Below are positions 11,331 through 23,431 of a DNA stretch of 64,000 bases, in pieces; within the stretch, counting starts at the first letter, position 1, and the number at the start of each line of letters is the position of its first letter. A program made the position numbers and the translations under genes. The stretch is taken from NCBI RefSeq assembly GCF_000237925.1, contig NC_031500.1, forward strand, positions 6,817,254-6,881,253, read 5' to 3'. The DNA is from Schistosoma mansoni. Lineage: Eukaryota > Platyhelminthes > Trematoda > Strigeidida > Schistosomatidae. The notes under the pieces are model-generated. The model saw only the letters and a list, made by a program, of their open reading frames with translations, was not told where the DNA came from and ran no database searches.

Positions 11331-12163
11331 GCTGTCTTAGAATTATGCTTAGGCCAGGCGCATGGTTGCATGCACTTGGTTGAGTTGACACCAAACTTCC
11401 AGTGGTACCAACAAAACTGCCCAGGTTGTCTGGACATTTGTGACCTGTTTTGTGACTTGGATCGTGGTCGTTGTGGTGACCTGCTCCTGTTTCTATGACC
11501 CATTTGCATTCTGGTGACAGCCTCAGTGAGACTCTTAACACTCGCAATGAGTCCTTCTATGACGGGGTCTTTTGCTGATTCTACTTTTTGTGTGTGATTT
11601 ATTGTGCCTGGTCCAGTTGGAGGACCTCTCTCCATTATTCTATCGGCTATACGCGCTAAATGAGATAATGAGGTTTCAGGATCTTGTGCATCCAAACAGT
11701 GTTGGACGTAGCATGGGAGAGCTTGTATCCATCCTTGTTTTAGGACTGCTTCACCCACCGTGTTATCACCCATTAACACTTGGAGGTGACGCAAAAACTG
11801 TGACGGCGACCGATCACCTAGTGTTTCACCTTGAAAAAGTCTTTGGATTCTTTGACTATCTGATAATGATAAACGGTTTATTATCTCTCGTCTTAAGATG
11901 GTGTATGGTTGTGGTGATGGTGGATCTAAAATCAAGTCACGGACTTCTTTGGCAACTGAAGGAGGAAGGATAGAACACAAGTCTCTATAGCGAATCCCTT
12001 CAGATTTGATATTGTGTCTTGTGAAATAATGCTCTAGTTGAGCAAACCACAACTCAGGATCACTACGATCAAATTCTGGAAGTCGGGATTTCGTAGTTAT
12101 AACAGTGTCTATCACCACTGGTGACAAATCCTCCAGATTATGGGTTTCTATTGAGTCTGACAT
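11318..12163 (-). CDS. gag: Gypsy Gag (capsid/nucleocapsid)
   Basis: This 281-codon structural protein packages element RNA. It starts MSDSIETHNLED at 12,163, about 200 nt after the 5' LTR, with no longer in-frame start seen. The first 200 residues resemble the retrotransposon gag capsid region (ELWFAQLEHYF near residue 37; LKQGWIQALP near 143). It is followed by an Arg/Ser-rich stretch (RNRSRSPQRPRS) and a zinc-binding motif, CWYHWKFG...CMQPC, spaced unlike the standard CCHC knuckle but like that seen in the second Gypsy element of this window. It ends at TAA within the frameshift signal. Confidence 0.88.
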   Translation of the reverse strand: MSDSIETHNLEDLSPVVIDTVITTKSRLPEFDRSDPELWFAQLEHYFTRHNIKSEGIRYRDLCSILPPSVAKEVRDLILDPPSPQPYTILRREIINRLSLSDSQRIQRLFQGETLGDRSPSQFLRHLQVLMGDNTVGEAVLKQGWIQALPCYVQHCLDAQDPETSLSHLARIADRIMERGPPTGPGTINHTQKVESAKDPVIEGLIASVKSLTEAVTRMQMGHRNRSRSPQRPRSKSQNRSQMSRQPGQFCWYHWKFGVNSTKCMQPCAWPKHNSKTAGNE

Positions 12164-12352
12164 GAGGTATGTGACAAATATAGCAATAAAGTTAGCACGA
12201 AAAATGGTTACTATAACACGAATAACTTAAGATAATACGGAATAAACTAGTTATATACTCAACTTAGTTTACGGATAATCCGGTCTACTTTTACGATTAA
12301 GTAAAAAAAAAAAAGATTAATAACAGAAATGAGGTTAAATTGTGTTCAAAAA

Positions 12353-12362
12353 GGGCTCACCA
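12353..12362 (-). other. tRNA primer-binding site
   Basis: The minus strand reads TGGTGAGCCC starting one base after the 5' LTR. TGG complements the CCA tail of a tRNA and the following bases would match an acceptor stem ending GGGCTCA. The particular tRNA cannot be named by eye. Confidence 0.6.
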
Positions 12363-12363
12363 C

Positions 12364-12630
12364 TTTCGTGCCTATAGGTAACCCTCGTGCTATTGATAGA
12401 AGGAACCAGAGAAGTAGTGAATAGGTCTTTATTTCGATCTTCGCGCAGTCACAGTGGAGCGTGGGATTATCTGTTCAGACAAACAAAGGCTCTCAACATT
12501 CCATATAAGATAGTAGGGAATATAACGCTTACAAAAGGTAAGGAAGTGAATGAATACTTGAACAATACTGTTTTAGCATATGCCTGGTTGTTTGGGGTCA
12601 ACTCTTAACCAACCAACCTGAGCTGTTACA
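12364..12630 (-). repeat. 5' LTR of the Gypsy element
   Basis: It is identical to the 3' LTR over 267 bp as far as read. Its outer edge touches AGGT (12631-12634), matching the four bases before 6374. It should carry the element promoter, although no strong TATA box was picked out. Confidence 0.92.
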
Positions 12631-12634
12631 AGGT

Positions 12635-15310
12635 CACCGCTGAGACACTTGTACTCTAATGAACAAAGATTAATCGATTTATTGCTCTCTGTATAGGACT
12701 TAAATTTGAGTTCCATATCTGGTTTCATGGCTCGCCGTAGGTTATCTCCTAATGTGCTCTTATCCTTTTGGATTGATGAAAGAAACACTACATTTTCATA
12801 CTCTAAAAACAGCCGATTAAAGATGTCGAAGGTTGAGTGGACATTTTTACCGTTTAACTGGTCAGAATACGCTCCGTTACCAGTGGAAGGTTTGCTCGAA
12901 AGACATCTTTGTCACAGTTAGCATGAAACTTTGGAAACTAAGGTATCAAGACTCTTAAATCTTTTTAAACTTAGGATACGTCTAGGAGGGATTCGCCTAA
13001 GTTGTATGTGTAGTCCGCAACATGTCTCGGACTACTTAACATTTCAAAGTGTTAAAAGTACGCCGTGTTAGCACTCACGTCCGCTTCTGAGGGTCTTTTT
13101 GAGTTCAAGGTGCGGCTCTTATCGATGAAGTTAGTATGATGTGGTTGAAATGTTTGATTGCACTGTTCTACCAGAAGATCGGCAGTGTCACTGTCTTTGT
13201 TGGTCAGACCATTTGGACCTAGAAATTGGGAAATCTAGGTATTGGCCAGCTGAATAGTGAATGGTGACGGTATAAACTTTTCGGGCTTGAGATAAATTTA
13301 TCGATTAGCCTTATCTGACAATGAAGCCTGTCATCTCTGATCGCTTCCCTGCATTTTTTTGATTGCTTTAACATGTATTCCGTCTTGTAGTACCTTTTGT
13401 GTCTGAGCATTTGAAGATTGAGATTCTTTTTAACTGTACGTTGCTTGTAACTTTTGGGGCTGTTTGAGGGACAGACTGTTTAGTTTCTCGCAAGATCGTT
13501 TGCGGTGAGGAATCATAATGAGCGTCCAAATCCAGCTATGCGTGGGTTTCCCAGTCCACCTGCTGTAGATTGTTCTGTAGAGCTGACACATTCAACCGTT
13601 TAAAATTTCAATGCTTGTCGTTCGTAGGATGTTTTGGCTCAGTTTTGTTGATAAAATTAAAGCTATGACAGGATGACCACTTATACCCGAGAGATTTAAG
13701 ATTCAGAGGTTGCTAATTAGTTCTTTGTCTGTAAATATGCAGTATGGGTGTGACAGCGCCTGGCTATTCCTCCAGTGAGTTGCTAGCTTCACATTTTCGA
13801 AAAGCTCAAGGTCTTCAGTGAGGCTGAAGAACCTAGCTTCAGTAGAGTGGTCACCTCTTTTAAGCATGTTTTCTGCGAAATTAACTGTGGAAAGATTGTA
13901 ATCTGCTGGAATCAATATATGAAAGTGTTTGAGACAGATAGAGGAGGAAATTCCCTCTAGCATACGATTTTCTTAATCAGTGTCAGCAGTGGGCTTCGTC
14001 TAAATGACTCCAATTAGACACCTCAAGGTGCTAGACAGACTTACTGAGGACCATATGCATTCATTAGGATTGACAAACTCTTGCGTTTACACTTGACTAG
14101 TTACCGAACAAGATCGTAGGTATATGGCTAAAATGTTCCTCATTCCTGCTTTTCCGTCGCTGTGAAACAAAAACATTGCTAGCTCCTGGTCCTCAAATTG
14201 AGATGTCCATTTATCAGATATTCCTATGAGATGAGTGTTATCAGCATTATTTAGTTCACACAACTCATCTGCTATGTTCAGTAAACTCGCGGAGTTCATA
14301 CTTTCGACTTGAAACCCGTGAGCTTCCTCGTCCTGTTTGTCTGAATGGGCCCTATGTGAATGGACAGGCGAACTACTTACACATCATATTCAGTGTTCCT
14401 TCCAGGTTTTATCCTTATTTCTGACAGCCCATAAGTGGAATAATCCACTCAAATTTGATTTTGGGGTTAATCCCCGCATCATGTGACCTGTTTGGATGTA
14501 TGTGTATTCCAGCTAATAACCGGCGTCTGTTGACAAGAGATGATTCGAAGGTGGCAACCTTCCTTTAGAGGATGGGAAGGTAATCTTCATAAGTCAGGGT
14601 CCGAAATCCGCGTCCTTCTTGGCTATTCGCACCATTTGTTGGGCCAATATGTTCATGAGCTTCAAAGTCTGACTAATGAATTTACACCCTAGAATACTGT
14701 GATCTGCATGATCAGGGTCCGCCTCCTCTGAGACACTTTGCACAATGATATTCCTTCCGGAAAAGAACGTGTCTCGAGATACCTTGGCGATATTCTTTAT
14801 AGAATTACGCCAAGAATATGGTATATCAAGCAATGCTCTCATGTCACCTGATTTTAGCAAGTCACCGGCCAACAGAACACCCTCTCTATCGCCAGTGTTG
14901 GTAAACGCGACACGAAGGAATCTTGGAGGATTTTGGTGCTTGAAATCTTTCGCTTGGGAAGCCATGTAACAATCAGTGGCTCAATCTTGGGAATTTCGAG
15001 CTTCCCGTTCAACTCTTTACAGGGCGTCTTATCATTTCTGTGCTGCGGACTGAGAGGAAGGTTAGAGCTCTCTTTAAGGTTTATGATTACGACTAGATCT
15101 CGAACCGTGATCGTTTTGTCATTTTCTCGGCTACGTTGGGGCTGGGGTCCTTTCTGTTTGACATTTGGATTGCGTTTCGGCTCATCATGCTCTTTGCTGA
15201 CCGGTTCGATAACCCTAGGGGGGAATCGCGTGATCAAATCGCTAGCTGATGTTCTTACAAGACATGGGCTGTTCAGCACTTTCGATGGTGATACACGATG
15301 CTTTTGAACC
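12635..15310 (-). pseudogene. Decayed CR1-like LINE (ORF1, endonuclease, RT end)
   Basis: Minus-strand pieces appear in LINE order. ORF1-like frames lie at 15279-14854 and 14965-14594 (RFLRVAFTNTGDREGVLL). An apurinic endonuclease start lies at 14299-14087 (LLNIADELCEL...LIGISDKW), the middle of the endonuclease at 13963-13703, and a linker at 13410-13219. The end of the RT domain lies at 12788-12640 (INLCSLEYKCLSGDL). Frames shift repeatedly and the catalytic RT core is missing between about 13,200 and 12,800. The LTR element has inserted exactly in the GDL region. It is dead. The CR1/Jockey-like class is inferred from these motifs. Confidence 0.7.
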
Positions 15311-16889
15311 CTGCTGACAAGGTTCTAGTTGCCTGCAGAATTTTCGGGGACAGAAATTGTATTTGGGTAGCCTGCGCTGTAGGATAAAGGTTTGTTGAGA
15401 GGGTCTAACACCGTCTATGTCATGACGGTACTGAGTTTCAACACGCCCTCAACAAGTATTTTATCGATACTAACGTTGTCAAAGATCCTCTTCTTTACTC
15501 CACTGAGCGTCTCTATTTGCTTACCTGTCTCAGGACTGACCTATTTAAGGGTGGCCGACGATTTTTCTCACAGACTTGTCAAGAGAACGATGATGTTTCT
15601 CAGGGAATCCCCAGCATTCATGTTGAAAGTGCCATATACCCACTTGCGATCTGACTCACCAAATCTGTAGTAAGTAGTGACTGCAAGGTCTGTGTATACT
15701 TCCCGAAACCAATCTCTGCATTGGTCTCAATCCGTACCATAGGTTACGGCAAAAAAGCATCCAGGTCGCCTGCATGTATATTATTCATGACCTTAGTAAA
15801 ACTTAAGTTGTTAAATAGGTCCTAGAGAGAGTTTACGACCATGAAAAAACAGAACGCTCAAAATGGATAAAACGGGTTAAAACTGGTGGCATAACAAGTA
15901 AGGATATAATAAAACAAGCATCGACGTGGAAAACTGTAAAAACCTGACAGTAAGTTAAGGAAAAAGACACAGAAAACTATTAATTTGTAGATAATCAGAA
16001 AAGTAAAGCAACCTACCGAACATTGAGGTAAGAACACATTCTTTGGGTTAAAAATGGTACTTCACTGAGTAAGAGCACAACGGTTTCGGTAATGTAAATC
16101 ACGTTGGGACTAAACTTCGCTTTCATAATAATAATAATAATAATTCACAAAGTGCACTTTGTGAGTACGGTGACCGTAGCCATTGGTAGATAGCCTCGGG
16201 AGGCTTGAAAGCCACGGATTTCGCTATGGCTTGTCATCTCCCGCCTGGGCAGTCTGTCTATGATACATATCTCGTAGCTTACCATTATTATCACCACTGC
16301 AGACCACAGGTCTATCCCAATCCATTTAGCTTTTGATCACCTCCATTTACCCGTTGTTCATACTGCTGTTGTAGTTAATTGCGTCATTAATACCATAGTT
16401 CCATGGTCTTCTCTTAACTCTTCTGCATTCGGATTTCAACACTGTCCTGTCGTACCAGTCAATATCCTGTCTGGTAACGTGATGGCTGCTGGTTCCCTAC
16501 TGCCCTCAGACAAACCAACTCAAATGAACTTCAAGATACAAAAACCTACGAAATAATTACTATTAATTTTGCAGTTCATCATTAACATTTATTTTGTGTA
16601 TAAACCTCGGAACATTTTCATTTGCTAGTAACTACTCTTTCTTAACTGAGGAACAAGACTTTAACTAACTCCTCAGCTGGGATTGTCCAAAGCCCAACAA
16701 GACTAATGCAATCAAGGGTCCAAACAACCCCACACCAGACTGCACCAAACATTCCGAACTACATTGAAACAAAAGGAGTCAGGTGCTACGAAACTGCCTA
16801 GTTAACACTAGCTCATCATGAAGTCAATATAAATGAATGCACCCGGACCTCCGTAAATTTTCGATCACAAAATTATCCACTGGTGGTGT
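15311..16889. other. Intergenic, no gene recognised; short (ATA)n run
   Basis: The only clear features are a 19-bp (ATA)n run at 16,125-16,143 and a moderately G+C-richer stretch after it (16,150-16,520) that looks like an unclassified dispersed repeat. ORFs are short and without motifs. Confidence 0.4.
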
Positions 16890-17290
16890 ATGTATACAGA
16901 CCACTACGTGCAGATACTAATTCTGATAAGTTGTAAAAACATGCTTGCCATAGATCCACATCAAATACACACGTTTAAAATGATCGAAAGTGATTTCAAT
17001 CTGCCAAACGTTACATGGAATCTGACTTCGGGACCAGGACGATATAACAAGCTAGTTGAATTAATAGAACTTTGTGAGTGGGTCTAACAAGTCCGAAAGC
17101 CAACCAGGAGGAATAATATACTTGGCTTAATATTTACAGTCAACATCGACCCTATTTTAGTATATGCCAGTCATGATTTTTTAGGAGTGGTCATAGAGTC
17201 GTATTGAGTGTATTTTATCCTCCAAACACTAAGCTATCAAACTCTGAAGCCGCAACAATGTACCAGAGCAGGTAGTTTAATTAACAAACA
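16890..17290 (+). pseudogene. LINE endonuclease fragment
   Basis: The plus-strand reading SDFNLPNVTWN is the GDFN catalytic box of LINE endonucleases (Gly changed to Ser), followed by LVELIELCEWV. A stop follows; beyond it RRNNILGLIFTVN and SHDFLG correspond to the usual LDLVFT and SDH boxes in shifted frames. This is a dead fragment of a family different from the LINE at 12.6-15.3 kb. Confidence 0.65.
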
Positions 17291-18108
17291 TAGAAGCGCC
17301 CTAAAGCTCTCATTTGATGCTGGAAATTAAAATCATACTTCACTAAAAATAACATATCAACCAAAGTATATAAAACGCGGTAATTATTAACCTCCGTTCC
17401 TTACAACTACTTTTGGAACTAACTAATAATCCTTCACTACGAGTTTTTTCTGTGACCTTTCGTTGAATGCTGCTCGTCCTTATTTTCTAACTTACTCATA
17501 TCCAATATGGTGAAGGAAATAGGAATACAACGGGATTTCACTCGCAAAATGTTAAGAAATGGTTCATTCATTTTCCATGGTTCGTGATGCCATATCATAG
17601 GACTTGGACGCATTTGGAAAAGAATTCTCAGGTCTTATTTCATTTTCTACTTCAGGCTCGCCAAAAATCTTACCCAATTTGTGTTAAAGTCCTTACCCAG
17701 ATCCCGCATATATGTGATCTCATTCCCATCGCGATTTCTATTTCTAGAAATGTTAATAAGCAAAACTGACATGGTAGAAAAGACCGCCTACAACTACTCA
17801 TGATACATCTTTCTGCAGAGAAAAGATACAATGGCGATAATTGTGTAGCGCTCTTGTCGTTATCCAAATTCAGAAACTCAGCTTTTAAATGTAATTTCCA
17901 TGGGACCCGGATTCATTGTCACTGTGATACTGCATTTGGCCTCCAAATCTGAAATAAACGAGACAAGAATCACACCACTAAAAGCAAATATAATTGCCCG
18001 TCCATACTACTGGATTACGTCTGTTAATCTGGTAGCATATATAACTGCAATAATACTGAATCAGACCTAAAACTCACAACTTCGTGACCACTCCCATTAT
18101 TGAACAGT

Positions 18109-18429
18109 CTACGTTTGGCCTCCAAATCTGGAATAAATGCGACAAGAATCACACCTCTGAAAGCAAATATGCGCTTCTTCTACCTGAAGAAAGGTCACAA
18201 GAAACAAACAGTTCTCGATTACGTCCATCAAAGTTTCAAAATCGTGTTTGAAGAAAATGCTATTGAGCGAATGAAGAATTTTATGTTTTAATCCAATAAA
18301 CTCGGTCGGAAGTAGGTTGTAACTTTTAAACAACTTCACACTTATGGTACGCATCGGAACGACCTCGGTAGCAAAAAACCTGCATGAGGGCTTGGTCCAA
18401 ACCGAGCTTAGATGGACACACCATTTCAC
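18109..18429 (-). other. Unidentified 106-codon ORF inside the left arm
   Basis: An identical ORF lies at 38112-38432 (+). It has no recognised motif. A plus-strand ORF of 63 codons overlaps it. Part of its DNA (18,114-18,170) is also duplicated just outside the arm at 17,934-17,990. 18,430-19,939 shows no gene. Confidence 0.15.
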
Positions 18430-19939
18430 ACAGTTACGAAGGTTACAACTTAGAATCCAATTGAGTTACCGACAGGCAAAATGATAAATTCGTAATCCTA
18501 TTAAGTGGGTATCTCACATGTGAGTTTAATTCGACGAGATAAAAAGTTTTAATCAGAGGTGGATTCCAGATGCCTTAACTCATGAGTTGTCCCCCATGTC
18601 AGGCCATTTAAATTATTCGAAAAAAAATCAATTTTCTGAGGCTGGATAACATAGATAAAAATTGGCAAGTCTAAAATAGCGACCCAAAATAAACCTAGTC
18701 AAGGTAAAGCCCGAGGCAAAGTGGTGTTCTGTATGGTATTAAAAATAGTATAAAAAATATGTACAAATATAAATGTAAACCAGAGAGAAGCCTTATTTAG
18801 AAAACCGAATAATGTCACCCTTGCAAAGATTGAAAAGAGACCATTACTTTTATCGAGAGTCGACTATAGGTAAGCGTAAATGAATAACATTGCAGATTTG
18901 CCTTAATCACTCCAAGAGTTTGGCGGGCTGCATAGACTTATGGTACGTAGATACTGGGTAACGACACTGTGGTATCGCGACACTTTTTAAGCTACTTTTT
19001 TACTTCTGCTATGTATACAGCCAAACGTTGAAGTTAATCACAAATAAGTTCGAGTGTATATTTTCTGATCTTAAAACTAAGTGAAAAATGGTTTTTCCAT
19101 TTTGCGGTACATGGTATCGCGAAGTCCTTGAAAATCCATTATCCAAGTGCTGTTACAATAGTTTCTCTACAATTGCATCGCAGACTTGCAATGATTTCCA
19201 TTTAGTTATAAACTTAGAGTAGACAAATAGTTTACTTGTAGATGAAATAACATCATTTTAGTACATATCGTCATAAAAACTTTATTGTCGTCAAGGCTGC
19301 AAATACTGCGCACCAAGTAACGATACCAAAATAAGATTTGATGTTTTTCCCTTCTTTATTGCAGTTTCGGCTGATTCTCACTGTTTTTTTCTACTACTAT
19401 GCCAGAAATGGGTTAATAGTGAGGATATGAGTTGTCTTTAGGGATGTAATTGTTAAATATATGCTTTAAGTGATAATAACACATAATCAGCTGTTAATAT
19501 TACAATCTACAGTTAGATATATAAGCCGAGTCATCATACTGCAGGAAATAAATCTGATCCATGTGCGAAAGATATAATAATGTGAAGCTTTTCCCAGATA
19601 CTAGGCAAACATAGCGTTACTACTTCTTGTACTCTAGAGTTTAGACTGAATTCGATTTCTAGGTTGCCGATATTCTTGCCAAGATAGCTAATAGAAAAAT
19701 TAGTACTATTAAAAGCGATCTAGAGAGCTCATTGAAATGTATGATTGTTATAATCTCAGCTGACCAGATTGTCCGAGAGCGCATGTGATGATATTCGGAA
19801 ATCAACCAAGGCGTGTCTAGCTTGCATGCTGACGCCGTAACTGACAATTAGTTATACCTCATATGGGACTGAAAGTAAAATATGTACCAGTAGTTACAAA
19901 CTCCACAGGACAATTCAAAGTCAGTTCACGTCCAAATCT

Positions 19940-20190
19940 CCTTATTTTGGGGAAACTTTGGTGAATTTTCGGGTTTTCTCCAAAGTTTTGGGAAATTTGG
20001 GGGAGAAAACCCAAAGTGTTATAAGATTCTGGGGAAATATTGGAGAAAACTCAAAATTTACCCGAACATTTTGTGGATTTTCCCCGGACCTGGGGAAATT
20101 TCGGGGGTTTTATGCCAATTCACCAAAATTTTCCATTGCGGCTTCCTCAAAATTTACCCAAAACGGTCAAAATTTTCCCCAAAATAGGAA
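19940..20190. repeat. Quasi-palindrome rich in GGGG/CCCC runs (left arm)
   Basis: About 250 bp alternate G-runs followed by A and T-runs followed by C (for example TTTTGGGGAAA and TTTTCCCC). The ends are imperfect inverted copies: CCTTATTTTGGGGAAA at 19,940 against TTTTCCCCAAAATAGG at 20,173. TTTGGTGAATT also recurs inverted inside. This resembles a small hairpin or MITE-like element. It could fold as one long hairpin or form G-quadruplexes. The mirror copy is at 36,351-36,601. Confidence 0.5.
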
Positions 20191-20290
20191 AATTGGGACA
20201 GCAGTCTTTATATATTCATGGACTTTTTGAGTTCACGGTTCCGAAGTGCAACCTGTCCAGAGAACCAAACAACATAAGCCATGGATGTTG

Positions 20291-20647
20291 CAGGTCAGAC
20301 ATTCCTACACGACTGAAGAGATTGAAGATACCACCAGCATGGTGATTTGACAACACTTTACCAGTGACACCTTCTATAATCGAATCGCGCCCACCCAGTA
20401 AAATCAAAAGTCAGAAGCGCGGAGGTTGGAAGATGTATTTGATAGGTTATCAACATATCGAGAAGTGACTGGTCTAATCTGGCTAATGATCGTGGGAGAC
20501 GTTTCGCACACCGTTCTGAAACGTGGTCTGGTACGGATGCATGACCGAGCGCCTTCAGCTAAATGAGTCCGCTAAAACCAATGTGGTCAGCGCCCAATGT
20601 CGAACACTGACAGAGCTATTGATTTTTGGGATTTATTTAGAGCTACA
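20291..20647 (-). repeat. LTR-like dispersed repeat, copy in left arm
   Basis: This shares blocks with 23,890-24,260, 60,290-60,604 and 62,188-62,640, including GTGAGTCC.CTAAAAC.AATG (plus-strand sense). On the minus strand it starts TGTAGCTCTAAATAAA and has a TATA-like box. The copy at 62.2 kb lies directly before a Gypsy gag, so the family is probably that element's LTR. The mirror copy is at 35,894-36,250. Confidence 0.5.
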
Positions 20648-21148
20648 AGATAAAGTAAATAAGCGCGGATGGTGATCCAATGGAAAGGTGAGCAAAACGC
20701 ATTTTAGACCTGTAATTAAATACCAGTCGCTGCTTTTATATTAGTTTCCGGTAAACATTTAAACTGAAATAATTATCTCCTGTCCATCTGATTTTCAGCT
20801 GGCTTCGCAAGTGTTCTCAGACCTAACTGTAGGCTTTTAATTCAGCAAACATTATTGTTAAACCATCGGCACGCACTATGGATTCATAGGTTGGATGATT
20901 GCTGTGACATAGGGAATCCGTTTGTCTATTTGGCTGTTTTGATACTGCGTTTGTAACACAAAAGTGTAAACCATTTTTCTTTTTGTCGAACATTGTCAAT
21001 GAAATTGTAGGTATCATTACCAAGCTTTGACTTGATCATTTTGAACAAATGGCACGTGAAGCTCCACAGAGCGAAAGTCTGCTGAGGAAGTTCACTAATA
21101 ACCAATGGAACTCATAACTTGTGCGCAAATGACTTCGAACAATTCAAA

Positions 21149-23431
21149 TCATGAACGGATGTGTTTGTCAACCATAGGTTCACCAGGAGTATGTATTGAG
21201 TGGTAGTTATTAGTGAACTTCTCTAACAGATCTTCACTCCCTGCAGAGATTGATATGTTGTCCAACGTTTGGAAAACCAAGTCGATCGTGTAGTACTTTG
21301 TCCAACGATTGCTATATCTAAATAAATCTATGATGATTATAGTGACCAAGAAACACACACTACGGATTAGATCTTTGGCATGTGCATACAAAATATGACT
21401 ACATGGCAACATGTCATTGGAACGCTCACAAGCACGTCGTGCACGTGAAGTATCAACAACGTACATCGTGCCCTTGTCGTAGCAGCGCATGTATTCTCCT
21501 ACTATGAATTCATGTCTCATTTTCCTAAAATGTCCATAACTTACAGTTACAATTTTGTCTGCGAAAGCTGTGAACTCATTTAAAAGAGTTTGAAATGACC
21601 TTGGGACCCAGATTGAATGGTACATTTAACTATATTTCTTACCTCATGTTTCGGAAAACGTTGCAAATCCTTTTTAGTGTCATATGGACACAAACGTAGG
21701 TCAGTGGGCTTTCTTTTCCAGAACGTCGATAAAAGAGAATCACCTCTTCTGAGACATTCTCTTAAGCGTTTATGAGCAATTTCCACACGATTGCTTCTGT
21801 AGTTGCCCAGGCTTAGTATATGTCACCGGTAACAGCCAGCCTAAATCGACTCCCGGTCAATCCAGTGATCCCTTATGTATTCAAAGGTCCGTGGAAAATG
21901 GGTTCTCAGGCACTCGTACTTCCCAGTAAGTCTGAATAAAATAGGCTATGAAAAGCGAAGCTTACATGTCAGATCACCTGGTTTTTACAAGATGATCCAA
22001 GTATATGCGGACGTCGTCATTTCTGAACTACAGCAAATATTTTGCACAGTTAACGCTTACCTTTCTGTAAACTACTCTTAAAACATGGAACGAATAGAGT
22101 TGTATATCGGCATAACTGTGTGTAGACTGTACTGCGGTAATTTCAGTCGCTTCCAGTCTTCAGTAATAAGGATAGGAGGTCTACTAACCTATTTTAATCC
22201 TTGCAATTTGTTACAATGTGGAGGTCCAATCTCGCTTTGAATATATCAACAGAAGATGCTGATATTACGTGTTCTGGTAGAGAATTCCAGTTATTCGGAA
22301 TCCATAACAAAAGTGCGTGTATCATATGTACCACACATCGTGTCTTTGAAGTGCCCAAGTAGTCTTACGACGTCTTCGCGTCGCTCTCGCATAGAAATAG
22401 CATACATAACGGTCTGCTCTTGCTCAAGACTATCAGTAACGACTAGTCGGAACAGTGGAAAACTTCAATACAAAGTTGTTATTATTCGTTAGTTGTCCAA
22501 CTTTGTTGGTCTGATAAGCCGAGTCAATACATACTACCTCTGGAAACGCGTGATAAATAACTATTTTCCCCCTGAAATTGAAGAAAATCATAGGTATGTT
22601 CCATTTTTATCGAATACCTTTACTTCGGTGTTTGGCTGGACGCGCTGTAACATCTCGTTTATATTTTGGCTGTCTAAACTCAATTACTTCGAATGTGGGT
22701 TTAACAACCTGGGTACAACTGCGATCGCATTTTGGCCATATTGTCCCTGGTAAGCTGTTTGTGTAACTTCAAAGAAACCAAATGTCGTAAGCTACGAGTT
22801 GGCGTATTACTCAATAGAAACAGTCTTAAATATAATCGTCCACTTGACGTTAACTATCGTCTCGAAGGGTCTACAGGAATGCACCCTTCTGTGCAAAGAT
22901 GGTTGTGCATGGTTTTAATGGAGGTGACCTTTAACTCACCATTTACTTCACGGACCCGAATTCCGGATTGGCAGTGGCAATATTTATACCTGAGGGATAA
23001 ACTCATTTGGAATGAAGCATACGTAGATGACTAAAGTCATCTTCTTTGTCCAGGTTGTGGTGGTGAGTTAGAAGGTGGATGCTCTTCGGAACAATGCTGA
23101 TCACTATCATCATTTACATCCTGAAGTTGAGCATCTGATTCTGACGAACTGCATTCACGTCCATAAGTACAAAAATATCTGACGAAAAAATGCTTTATTG
23201 CTGGGTTATCATTGTTCTTTTTACATAATGACATAACAATTAGTATGCGTATACTGTAAAAAGAATTACTAATCACAGAAGTGCTATTACTTTATATACT
23301 TCTTTCAAACAGGTCTCAAAATTGTCCCGATCGGTAAATCGTCGCGACAACATGATATCATTAAAGATTCTTCCGATATCATTCCTCGTTACGGTGGCAT
23401 CACTTTCGTCAATTGAAGAACCAGTTTTATC
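21149..23431 (-). pseudogene. MULE transposase remnant, left arm
   Basis: This is the exact mirror of the right-arm copy at 33,110-35,392; see that entry for domains. Reading from 23,431 downwards: N-terminal FETCL motif, FAR1-like zinc region, DDE start (CIDSAYQTNK), a LINE tail at 22,325-22,194, the HW..RES and LGNY.SNRVEIAH region, and the SWIM finger at about 21,440. Its stops and frame changes are the same as in the other arm, so it was already broken when duplicated. Confidence 0.65.
22194..22325 (-). pseudogene. LINE 3' coding tail within the left MULE remnant
   Basis: The minus-strand reading IPNNWNSLPEHVISASSVD followed by FKARLDLH matches the conserved end of CR1-like schistosome LINE RTs (WNSLPE... 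FK.RLD). It sits between transposase motifs, so a 5'-truncated LINE seems to have inserted in the transposase before the arms duplicated. The mirror copy is at 34,216-34,347. Confidence 0.5.

Larger units (their letters stand above)
6374..12630 (-). mobile_element. Complete Ty3/Gypsy LTR retrotransposon, 6,257 bp
   Basis: Two identical 267-bp LTRs (6374-6640 and 12364-12630) flank gag and pol on the minus strand. AGGT occurs directly outside both ends (6370-6373 and 12631-12634), a 4-bp target-site duplication as left by Gypsy integrases. A primer-binding site abuts the 5' LTR and a purine tract abuts the 3' LTR. The domain order gag - protease - RT - RNase H - integrase is that of Ty3/Gypsy. 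Identical LTRs imply recent insertion, although one frame break lies between protease and RT. It interrupts an older CR1-like LINE whose RT tail abuts at 12,635. Confidence 0.93.

Noticed and set aside
16125-16143. (ATA)n run as a regulatory feature
   Set aside because: A short simple repeat, common in AT-rich DNA; no supporting context.
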